Shown here: one piece after another, positions 35,320 to 46,700 of the stretch | Position numbering within the stretch: the first letter of the stretch is position 1 | Layout: every line of letters starts with the position of its first letter | DNA from: Zeugodacus cucurbitae | Taxonomy: Eukaryota > Arthropoda > Insecta > Diptera > Tephritidae | Assembly: GCF_028554725.1 (NCBI RefSeq) | Contig: NC_071670.1 | Span: 54,072,501 to 54,136,500 of the forward strand | DNA: 64,000 nucleotides | Direction of reading: 5' to 3' | Program-made: the position numbers and the translations under genes | Notes under the pieces: model-generated | Databases searched by the model: none | Told to the model about the DNA's origin: nothing | The model's input: only the letters and a program-made list of their open reading frames with translations

Positions 35320-37203
35320 GTTTCTCCGTAGTAGCTGTTTTCGGGGCAGATGAAGAATTGGGGCTAACTTAAAATTATGAACCTCAGCTTACGTTGACAA
35401 ACACAAGTCTTTAATTAATGTGTCGATATGTATAGGTGACGCAGAACTTTCTTAAATTGTATTTTTATATCATAAAATCTTGAATATTCGATTTTATTGG
35501 AGTTATATTAATTAACTCTTTTCTTTTTCTCATAATGTATATAAAGTCATTATCTATTTGAGTTAATATAATAGTTCAAAGGTTCCATCTCTCTTTTTCT
35601 CTGTTTTTCATATCATTTATCATTTCATGAATATCATTTATTTAGAGAACCGAATGAATAATTTTTCTCATGAACTCTTCTGGAATATTTTGTATCATCA
35701 TAACTAAAAAATCTCCACCAATTTCCTTGGGGGGCCTTATTGATTAGATGTAACTCCGACGTTGTACAAGGACAAGCTATGAAAACTCCAACTAGGTCAT
35801 ATCCTTCATAAAAAAAATATTTTTTCGATCATCCATTAATACTTCTCCAAAGCAATTCTGAAATACAGGTTAGCTGATGTTGTTCTAAAGACTGATCTCA
35901 ACGGCGGCTGCAATTCGAGTTTGTCTTTTCGTTGCCCTCTATAGATATTTACTTCACCATTCAACAGGTTCTCATTATTAGTAATGAATTAAATTATCCG
36001 TATATAGTGTCTCTTATTTCATTACAGTGTTTATAAGAATGTAAATAAGAAGTTGTAGATCCAGAAAATTCCAGATTTACTGCTGCATTCAGACGATATA
36101 CCACATAGTACCTCACATTGAGACAAGTGGCAGGTTATTTCAAAAAATTATTTTACATATAATCGGGTTAGTTTTAATATCGTCTAAACCGTCTTCCACT
36201 GACTCTACTAATTTAACATATATTTTTAACAATTAACAACTATTGAAGAAATAGAAAAGGCTCTACCTCCTCTTCAAAATATCAGAATACTGTATATAAT
36301 AGTAACTGACTGAAAATACATAATTTTAGAAGTCGGAGGAATATTGAAAATTTCATTGGTAGGAAGAGATATCATTCATATCGATCTCAAATTGACAGTA
36401 GCGTTCTCCTCAATTATAAATACCCGACATTTAAACATATGACAACATTCACCGTAAAAAATAACTTTCATTTTCCAAGCGAACAACCAGCGCAAAGCGA
36501 GGCATACGCCCACAAAAGCGTTAAAAATTAAATTAAAGTACATAAGTGTATGCGCATATGTATATCAACATAATTATAATTATTATGTATTTACACACTT
36601 GAGCATTGATAGCCGCAATTATGGCATTACAAACAATATTTTCACTTTTATTGAGTCATTTAACAGTCAACTTTTGACACAAAATACCCGCATTAACAAC
36701 AACAAAGCACAGAGAAGAAAAGAACCACAAACACATACACCTGAGTTGGAGACGTGCTTATAAGCACATAAGTGCGTGTACTTAAGTAAACGCAATGGCA
36801 TTTCACTTTGATTGGCTCATTTGACGCTTCGTTGCGGCCGAGCAGATGAGCGTGTAGAAAGAAGCTCAAAAGAATTAGTGTGTGAGGGCAACCTCATGTG
36901 ACAAATGACAATTGTTATTGTTGTAAATAAGCGATTTAAAATAATTATGATATTTTTCTTTTCTTTGACATGTGGTGGGTAATTAGAGCAATCAGTATGT
37001 AGAATCAAGGGTATAAGTGAATTAGAAAGAATTAAAAAAAAATTGGAAAAAAGTAAAAAACCACAATGAAGTTTAACTTTTGCTTTCTTTGTTGGTTCGA
37101 CAAAAAAAAAACACAAAAATACTTTCTTTCATTTTCCATAAATACCCATGGAGACTTAGTGTTTTTATTTTTTGTGCTGTATGCTCTATATGTCTGTATG
37201 ACC
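35320..37203. other. Non-coding stretch
   Basis: A+T-rich without clear repeats. Frames near 36817-37273 on both strands lie next to the mariner MITE and have no recognised homology. Confidence 0.4.
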
Positions 37204-37510
37204 AGGTGTGTTCAAAAAATAACGGGAATTTAAAAATTTCCAAATACAATTGGAGCTTGGCGATTTTTTCCAATAATAAAGAGAACTTTAAAGAGTCCTC
37301 CTTTTACAAGCACACGAGAAATCGTTGAAGAAACTGGAATCTCTCCCAAAAAATTCGGGGTTGAGAAGTCTTTTGACGATTGAAAGATCCGCTGGCATTA
37401 GTAGATAACATCGAAAGAATACTATTTTCAAGGCGACAACATAAATTTAGACGAATGAATAAATAGTTTTTTCAAAAATCGAAAATTCCCGTTATTTTTT
37501 TAACACACCT
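37204..37510 (+). mobile_element. Mariner-derived MITE with 28-bp inverted ends
   Basis: AGGTGTGTTCAAAAAATAAC (37204 on) and its reverse complement at the right edge (ending 37510) match over about 28 bp with one difference (C/A at the tenth base). The ends also share GGGAATTT. Between them, a plus-strand frame at 37303-37359 reads FTSTREIVEETGISPKKFG, resembling the helix-turn-helix block (LTxREIAEExGIS) in the DNA-binding domain of mariner transposases. Total size is about 307 bp, so this is an internally deleted, non-autonomous mariner. The ends resemble Mos1-type starts (CCAGGTGT). Confidence 0.75.
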
Positions 37511-40500
37511 CATATGTATATATTACTGTAGTAATAGTAGTATGTGCACTCATTGTTCTGATTTCAACAATTGCTACTATCCACTTTTGTGGCAATTGCC
37601 GCTTAGAGTTGTCATTGTTGCAACATGGTATATATGTATGTATGTGGTTGCTGTCAGCTGTCACGTCAATTGTCGTCACAACTTCGCAACACACACACAG
37701 ATACATTAACTATTTTACCGTTCTCCGCCTCCCTCTCTCCCCTCCATAAACTCTTCTTAGTTTCTTCTTCCATCTTCTTGCACTGCGATTTCTATTTCGC
37801 TTCTTCCTTCTTCTTCTTTGTTTGTCATTCATTTAAAGCGTCGCGTCGCGTCGCTTTTTGCTTGCGCGCTTTTCACAATTGGCTCTTTATCTTTGTGACC
37901 GAATCGCGCGGCAGCCGCACAAGTGGAAACGTAAAGTCAACAGTAAATAATGTGCACAACAAGTGAAAGTCGTTGTTGTTATTATTATTTGTTTTTTTTT
38001 TTCACTGCTCCGCTGCAGGCCGCATTGTTATGAATTTCAGTTAGCGTCGCTCCCCTCTCTTTCGCTAGTCACTAGTTAGCTTCGAGCCACCTGTGCTCTG
38101 CATCTTTAAACCATTTTTTTCTGTTGAAATATTCGTCACTCATAATTTTTGTCATCAAACTCCTCATCATAATTGTTATATTCTTCTTCTTCCTCTTTTT
38201 GTGCTGTTTAAAAAGTCAACTCTGCGCTATTTTGCAACATTTTTTGTTTTTTGTGCCTTTGACTCATCTCCAGTTAGTTTGCATACTTTGCATATGAGTT
38301 ATTACCATTTGTATTGGCGTATTGCCAAATTCGGTTTCGGCGGTATTTTTCTTTGCTCCAAATTTCAACAGTGGCGGCATTGTTTCATTGTTGTTGCTGT
38401 TGTTGTGTTGGTTTTTGTCACAGCGTTGCAAATCGCATCGCATCTTGCATTGCTAAGTGTTTATGTGTCGTAATATTTTGAGGAGTCTGTGCAATGCTGG
38501 TGTTCAGTGTACTCCTCTGCTTCAACTTCATCTTCATTGACATTATCACCTCTTCAACGATTTTGGAAAAACCTGAAGGCATATGGTGATAATTTTTTTA
38601 TTTCTCAAGTCGAGTTCCAAACACCAAGTGAAGCCAACCTTTTTTAGCCCAGTCCCCTTCCCTACTTCTGATAGCATCCCTAGTACAACTTGATCGATCG
38701 AGGACACAGTCCAGAGAGTCAGCAAACCGATATGATGATGATTTGTGATAATACCTTGCTACTCTCCATGTGATATATTAAGATGTTTCAACGGTTCACT
38801 AGGCTAGCTACCATTCTTTAGTAGCACATCTGAGAAGACCAAGCTCTACCCTCAAATATGGAAGTAATGTGAATAAAATGGGTCCAGGATCTGCATAGGA
38901 ATTAAAGATCGTTCCTTCTATCAGAGTCCGTTGTTTTTTCTCAAGCTTATTTATTATTTTATGGCCAAGCTTTATGAAAACTTTGCTTAGGAGCCGTCAC
39001 AAGAAGTCAATAACTAAAGGTTGCAATGATCTTAAACTCAAGTACTGACAGAGATGTAGTATATAGGTTTAAGAAAAACCCTTTCTAATCGTTCGTTTAG
39101 GTTTGGTTGAGTTCCATGGCTTAACCTCGAGATGGGGATCACGCTTAGACTGTTAAAGGCATTAAAACCAATATCTTTAAACTTTGACTTCTTGACCTCA
39201 AGAATGCGTGTTAATAGAAGATTGAAATGTTTTTTCCAAACAAATTGTCCAACGGGCAAAAAATCTACCGGAATCTTTAAACCAACCTCATGAATGCCGC
39301 TCAGACCAATTACAATTATGCCCTTTTCATAAGAGCTAATGCCGAAGAGCTAAACTATTGCCATTTTCCTCAGTTCATAATGACATTGCGACTGGTCAAA
39401 TCCTAGTAGTTGATCAGCGCTCGAAAAAAGAGTGGATCTCCGACCTGATCCTATTCTACTATACTGCTGTGGGCAGGTATCCATACTAGAACTGCCATGA
39501 AGAAGGTAAAAGTCATTGCGGAGGCTAGACAATCCTTAACCAATCTCAAATACAGTCAGTAAACTCAAGTCTTGTTTTGGCCCTTGCTATCGGAGTGAAT
39601 GATCATTTTTTTGAAGGGTAGGGACTCTCTGGATCAGTATATCCACTGCTACCTTATTACCAGTCATTTCTGGTCAGAAGACCGAACTGAAGACTAGATT
39701 GACAGTTTTCGATAATAGACTTATCTAACAAAGGCTTTGTCTCATTCGTAAAAAGATCTCTGTCCTCTCCTTCTGAGACCTTTTCATAGTACTAAGTTAG
39801 TACTACTAACCAGACATTTTCAGATCTCTTTATAAACTCGGTAAAAATCTTAAATTCATGTCTTAACACAAGTTTTGATAGATAGTTCCTGCTTCGTAGG
39901 GATATTTCTGAGAAAAACAAATCTAAACAATTATTTTCTCACCCTATGCTAGGCAGGCTAGTCCGAAAGCCTGCATATAAATACCTTCCGTCATTCATTA
40001 CGGTAATCAGCCAAAGATTGGCCTTTCAAACACACTGATATTGATTACGAGGCATGAGAACGTGGCCACTTGTGAATTTGGCACACTGCCAATGGCAAAA
40101 TTACAAAGAAATTAAATTTCTTAAAACAAAAACTGTGGGGAAAAATAAAATAAAAATATTTGAAAAACGGTAAGTGACAGTTACAGTTAAGCGCTATAAC
40201 CTCAGCCATGAAAATACACCGTAAAAACGCTCTGTAGACGCGCTGATGAATGCCAATAAAATATGCATTTATTCAAATGGCAACACGAAGGCAATCGAAA
40301 AGATGAACGTTTTGCGGATTGGCGCACAGAGCCGATAGCAGCATTTCGGTATTCTCTATGGGTATTTATTGCCTTTCCATTTTATCAAATGCGTCGATGA
40401 CACGCACGAGTGACGTTGCCACAGCAGAAGCCTCAACCGTGCCAAGTGCCAAGTCGAGTTATTATTTGCAGTTGGCAGTTGACAAGTGTACAAGTTGCAT

Positions 40501-42543
40501 GCAACACGGACGCAGCTGCGCATACGCATCGACTACGAGCGATTGACGGCCTGCCAGTCTGCTGACTGGCGCGTCTTCAGCTGCCGATGGCGTGTTGCCA
40601 AAGCGAAAAATCAACGTCAAATGGCAAAAAGCCATATTCAAGCCGAGCTGCGCCGCGTTGAGCGATTCACATGCGAAGAAGAAGAAGCGCTAGCAGCAGC
40701 GTATAACTGCGACTTTTCCAGCACAGTTACTGGAGCGTGTTGCGCTTTTTAATTTTATTACGTGAGGGAAATGCTTTATTTGCACATTTTACTGCTCAAA
40801 GATGATATGTCTGTCGCTGCCGCTGCTGCATTTGCTGTTGTTGTTATTAGTATCTCTTCTAGTTTAGAAACTTAATGTTGCTATTATTATTGTTGCAGCC
40901 GCTTGCAATATGCGTTTGTTTACAATTAAGCCAATGTGTGTTTTCATAAAAATATTAACCCCCCACACGCCTTTACCCATACTTTCAATAGAGTATGTGT
41001 ATGTATTCTCCTTTGCGGCGGCATAATGCGTCGCTGCACTTACTGCACTATGCAATTAGTAGAAATCATATCTATAGTCTGTGTGCGCTGCATACCCACT
41101 CGTATTTTGCAGATCGAAATCAACTGATATGGTTTATGGCGCGCATACTTGAACGGCGGTGTCAGTCATTTCCTTGATTCATAACGTTACGCCAACGCAG
41201 GCAGCAAATGCAGGTGTTATGCGGCAGATAGTGTCGATAAAGGTACTCGCATGCCAGCAGACGTGACTGAGGAAAAGGAAAAATTCCACTAACTTAGTAG
41301 TAATGGTGAATATCTTGATAGACCTTCAAATGTGAGGGCTTTCATAAAATTCCGGGAGCTCGTTCTCATACTTAGTCGATCTAGTATCTGCAGAGACCTC
41401 AAGTATTACTAAGTAATGGGAATGCTGATTTTAATAACATTAGAAAATAAATCTGAAACAAGCCGAAAGTGAGATCAATCTTCATTTTAGGCAATAAATA
41501 ATATATTATCTCACATACTTCTCGATAAGTTAGATCTCAGATCCTGAAACACCTTCAAAAATATTTAGGAGCATTGGAGGAATATCCATCTAACTCAAAC
41601 AAAGCAGCATTATTCTCGCGAGGCCGATTCAGATAACTACGTTAGTTAGATACGTTAGCTTTGGAAGAAGCTTTTGTGAGAATGACAAAAACTTCACAAT
41701 TTTAACGAGATCATTCCAGATAAAGAGATGGATTGGTCAATGTAATACAGAAAAAAAAGTAATTTTTAATAATTTTTATCAGAAATCAATGACCCCACAT
41801 ATAGAAATTTAAGCCGGTCAATATTTTTTCCTCATTGGCACCTTACTAAAAAGTTCGCTTTTGCAAGTTCGAAGTTTGATTGGTTATCTTGCGTAATGAA
41901 ATTGGGTTCCTCTAACCAATATACCAAGATAACCGATATGTGATCCAAGCTACATATCATCTACTCCCTCATAATTAGAATAGAGAAGAATACTACTTGT
42001 CTTGTCTAACGAATATAATATTGAATCAGAGCTTTGTGATTAAGAGATTCATCTGGTTTCCCATCTTTTTCAGAAACTCCTTAGAGAGTAGGTAAAGATA
42101 CGCCACATAACGTCTTTTATCGGAAAAAGTTTTGTTGAATATAATAGAAATAGATATTATTAGACAAAATGTTGAGGATATTAAGCATTTTAGAGGCTTA
42201 CTTAAAGAAAAAGTTCAAGTTAAGTTTAAGAATCTAACCTCTTTTAGTGATCTAGTGATCGTGTGAATTTTGGAATCACAGATCAAATGGCTTCTTTATT
42301 ATACGTTCCGAGGAAGTATGATTTTTTCTACCGTTTCAAATATCGAATATCTAATAAGAATAGCGTATAGTAACTTCATGGTTTTAAATATGAGGTGAAA
42401 TGAGGCCGCAGACAATCGAATGACAATCTTCATTATCAGTGAGATTAGGAAACGTACGGATCTCTGTCAGAATATTATGTGATGGATGATCCTACAAAAC
42501 GCTTATCTTGGATTCTTCTCTTCTCCAAGATATATGAACTTTA
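37511..42543. other. Non-coding stretch with a GC-richer island
   Basis: 37840-38110 and especially 40300-40760 are less A+T-rich. In the latter, two overlapping plus-strand frames (40319-40546; 40486-40752) are open, the second partly from a GAAGAA/GCAGCA-rich segment. I recognise no protein, and codon patterns do not favour one frame. 38500-40000 is ordinary sequence. A coding or regulatory role for the island is possible but unsupported. Confidence 0.4.
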
Positions 42544-43008
42544 TTGATCTGTGGACAAAGCAACACAGAAGATAACTCTATTTTAGTAAGATTTAATATC
42601 ATCACCAGGGATACACAACGACTACAAACCTTCGTCAACCGTTGCCTTCGAAGAATACTATGCATTTACTGGCCGGATATAATCTCCAATGAAACGCTAT
42701 GGAGACGCACGCAACAAACCCCACTGCGTTTCGAAATTATCTAACGTAAGTGGGCGTGGATTGGGCACACTTTGCGCAAACCTGTAAACAATATAGCAAG
42801 AAATGCTATTGATTGGAACCCGTCTGGACAGAGACGAGTTGGCAGACCTGCTCATACGTGGAGAAGACAGTTGGAGACGGACTTCAGACCTACAGGAAAA
42901 AGTTGGGGCAAAACAAAGCGTATGGCATGTGACAGAAATGGTTGGAACTGTTTTACTGTGGCCAAATGCTCCTTGCCGGTGTAACAGGAACTATATATAT
43001 ATATATAC
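42544..43008 (+). mobile_element. 3' remnant of an RTE-like non-LTR retrotransposon
   Basis: One frame reads RLQTFVNRCLRRILCIYWPD, ISNETLWRRTQQ, an in-frame TAA (42742-42744), RKWAWIGHTLRKP, AIDWNPSGQRRVGRPAHTWR and KSWGKTKRMACDRNGWNCF, ending at TAA 42982-42984. This is the C-terminal region that follows the RT domain in RTE-type elements found across animals (often misnamed craniofacial development protein 2-like). An (AT)n run at about 42991-43008 lies just after the stop, consistent with the microsatellite-like tails of such elements. The element is 5' truncated and interrupted, hence dead. Confidence 0.75.
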
Positions 43009-46000
43009 AATATCTACGGTATGTAACATTGGCAATCGCGCATTTATAGAAGTGACGAAAATTATATAAAATCTTCTTCTGAAGTTCCCAGGGTATGAGA
43101 ACTCCAATGACTAAGCCTATGGAAGTCTATCCCAAATATGTGGGATTATTCTTAACTAATGCGAGGAGCTCCTCTTACACTAGCTCTAGTTTCTATCCAC
43201 TCTCTCACTTTCCATTATGATATCGCACTGAATATCGAACTTATAGGAAGTTAACGAAAGTTTATTTCGAAGCCCTATGTGGAAATATAATTTTTGGAAC
43301 TCACCCATAATTCAACGGTGACAATTATCCAGCATAATTGTCGAATTGGGCTATCCATATTTTAGTGTTGCTAAAAACAATTCCTTTCCATTTCTTACAT
43401 GCAATTGTTTGCAAACATTTCAATCATTTCTAGGTTACACCAAACGGTAACCATTAATCGCCTAACACCTACAAGTATTGACACAAATCCATTTTTGGGC
43501 ATCCACACATGCGAAAAATTTCACTCACGACCACAAAACTCGCATGCATGCAATCGAAAAACCGAAAATTTGATTTCAACTAAAAACCGTTAAACCCAAA
43601 TAAATGACCTGAAATCCGCATTGTTTTCGAACATTTTCGCACACCCGCTCAGCCATTCAATTAAACGGTGCGTAGCACTTATGGCAGAGCCAAATTGAAG
43701 AATTTAAATCAAAAGGCCGCAAAACTTGACAGTGTCTGAGAGGTGGGGAGAGAAGAGAGGCTACCTTATAACAAATATTACCGTGAAAGTGACAGCAATA
43801 ACAACAACAGTAGCTAAGCAAAATAATAAACAAGCGCGAAAATCAAAACAAAGTGACGGTTGTTGTTGTATTTATAAGAAGTTAATTGATAGATAAAAGC
43901 AAAATTAAGTTGTGGGCGATTTGAATGGCAAAGAGAGTGAAGCGAAGAGCTAAAAATTTTAGCAAAAAAAAAATAAAAAAATAATATAAAATTTAAAATA
44001 AAAATCAGTTTATAGCCTCACCACCTCTCTTTTTCTCACTCCTCACTCTTCATTTTCATTTTCACCTCAGTTTTGACTCATTCATTAAAATCGCAATTGA
44101 TTTGTTGGCAATTTGACACTCCACAAAAACGCCCGCAGACTCACCATCAGCGCTTGGTGCGCCCATTCAAGCGGTGTCAAACACTTAATTACTACATACA
44201 CTTATGAATGTTGTTGTTTGTGTTTTGCGGTAATTTGTTATTTAACATTTCGTCTCATTTGTAGTGAAATTGTTTACTTGAATAGCTGACTGACTGACAG
44301 TTGTTACAACACGAGTTGCGCTTAATTTTTCTGCACCTTGGCACCCACACGGAGCAATTGTTGTTGGGTAGACAAGCCGCACAATCTTCCCTCCACTCTC
44401 CCCACTCCGCCACTTTTCAAAAATGTATTGCCTTTATAAATGAATGCTTTTATGGTTTTTGTTGTAATATCATCAGTAATTTAAGTACCGTTGTAGCCAC
44501 CGAAAGCTGGGTGTGTTTGTGTTTGAAGTGTTTTTGTTGTAGCATTGTTGCTTCTGCGGTTGCCATTTGTCGGCAGTTCGATGTATGGGGATGCCAATGG
44601 ATTTCCAATTGATAAATCACTGCTTCTTCTCTTCTTGGTCGCCCTTTTTATAGCAACATACAAGCTTCATTCAATATCTGATGCTGATCTGAGCAACCAG
44701 AGGAATCTTTAAAATTTTGAAATATATCTACTTAAGTTCTAAATTGAATTAAAGCTCTCGCAGCATGACTTTAGCAACTAGTGGCCCTGGAAAGATGCCT
44801 AAGAGCTTTAACTTCATAAATATAGAGGTCTCTCGAGTCAACCGTTCTTCCCCCTCTGACCGATAGTATAGAATAAACAACTCACATATGCTTTAGAATG
44901 GTATCTAGATGATATAAAGCTTTCTCCATACTTTCCAACGTATCTAGGCTCCATAAAACGGTTACCACGGGCATTAGTATAACCTTGAACCCAAATAAGT
45001 TTCATAGAAATATACTTAGAAGAAAAAGAAAACTATATGAGACCATTACTATGAACTGTTTTTTATCCCCGTCTAACCATCGATTCGTATTAAACACCAG
45101 TTGGAAAGACCCTTCAGTGATCTAAGACCATTGAAAGGATTATGTAAGAATTTGTATAAGTGAAATATTTGGCAGGGCCTCATTTTCTATTTTTAACTAT
45201 TTTGATAATTGTTGAATCTTGATTTATATTCACCATATCGCTTTCATCTCGACAGCATTATTCAAAATTACATATTGAGATGCGCTCAATATCTACCGTT
45301 ATAACAACAACAACAAAGTCCTATACTCTCGGTTCAAAACCGAAACCATGTTTCAGACTGACATCCAAGTCAAATAATGGATTTCGATTTTGGGAGATCC
45401 GAGGCAACCCCTGTATCTATATCTTCAGGCCAATATTAGTCTGACCTAGGTAACTGAAACAGTCCCAGATTAATACCTCAAGTCGTCAACATATCTCAAC
45501 CTTATTCGGGCATTGATTTCTGTGGGGGAAATATTTCTTATTGTTTTATGTTTAACGGGAACCTAGCTAAACTGTCCTAATTCACATATAATTTGGTCCC
45601 AAACGCACTCACGCAATATACATAGTTTCGATATGAAGCTTATTTTCTTGTTACAAACCCATTTCCTTAGAATTAAAGAAACGGCAACTCTGTGACCAAC
45701 CTCACATATTTCTCTGTCGGTCGCGCATGCGCTCAAACCATATGTGTTGCATTCCATAGCGTCGTAGCAGTCGGACACCTTCGTATAGGCGACATTACAG
45801 GTGTGTCCTCACAAACAAATAATAAAAATAAAATAAAAAAATAAGTAAATATGATGCCAAATAAATGAATGGAGGAGTTGTTTATGCATTATTATTTGCT
45901 TATTGTGATTGTGATAACCGTAATACGCACATGCCATCTCTTAAAGCTTTTCTGTAATTGTGTCAAAAGATGAGATAATAATATTTTATTTAGAAAATAT

Positions 46001-46560
46001 AACAGTGTGTAAAAACGTATTTATGTATTTTTAGATATTTAAGTTTATTTGTGAGCACATTTCCATTTTTGGGCGTTCAAATGTTAGGTAATTGTGTTGG
46101 AGGAAGGCAGAAGTAAATAAAATTATATGTAATTAAGTAAGTTTTTGCATTTAATAAAATATATGCTCATACATATGTGTATAGATTTTTATTAATTAAA
46201 GCCAAATTTCATGTATGTTCTTAATCAGCGCCTAAAACTGTGCTACGATTTCATGTGCGCTTTACCGTTTGTGTTTAATTTTTGTCTCCTTCGCACACAT
46301 AACAACAAAACTTGTATATTATTTTTTCAATGCAGCGCAGCAACAAATTAATTTAACAAATTTGTAAGCAAACTCAAACCAACTTCAACAACCCAGCTGG
46401 ATATGCACCGCGCACTGCATTACCATTATCGGTAGTTGTTGTCTTGACTAACCACAGCTAAAGCAGTTCCTATGAAACAGCAAACTACCACACTGCTATC
46501 CAAGCGCATCAGCAACCCAGTCACACGTCAAACTTCCGCCGCCAAAACAATGAATTGGCG
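43009..46560. other. Non-coding stretch
   Basis: A+T-rich, with CAA/GTT motifs at 43800-43870 and 45303-45315. A sequence resembling a tRNA B box at about 45330 has no tRNA around it. No gene recognised. Confidence 0.45.
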
Positions 46561-46700
46561 TCAGTTTCCTTCCTTCTGCGTGCAAAACAAGTCGTTCAGC
46601 AATTGTGAAAATTGAAAATGTGAATTTCTTAGTAAAAATCAGTGTTTTTGTGGTTTTTTGTACAAAAATCAATAGTCCAGCAAGTACTCTAGTCTAATTA
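46561..46700 (+). promoter_or_regulatory. Candidate Inr+DPE core promoter and 5' UTR start
   Basis: TCAGTT (46561-46566) is a perfect Drosophila initiator with A+1 at 46563. AGTCGT at 46590-46595 matches the downstream promoter element RGWYVT exactly at +28 to +33. No TATA box lies upstream, as expected of DPE promoters. The following about 120 bp (ttcagcaattgtgaaaattg and on) has the look of a fly 5' UTR, and possible donors follow (AA|GTACTC near 46683, TTAA|GTAAAC near 46701). The product is unknown. Transcription would run rightward toward, and antisense to, the septin gene. One such exact pair is about what chance allows in a window this size, so this is a hypothesis. Confidence 0.35.

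Noticed and set aside
38037..38072. Second TCAGTT with a nearby AGTCAC
   Set aside because: The downstream motif is off by one base from the required +28 position and its last base does not match, so it fails the strict Inr/DPE spacing.
45325..45345. tRNA B-box-like GGTTCAAAACC
   Set aside because: No A box at the right distance and no cloverleaf pairing; chance match in CAA-rich sequence.
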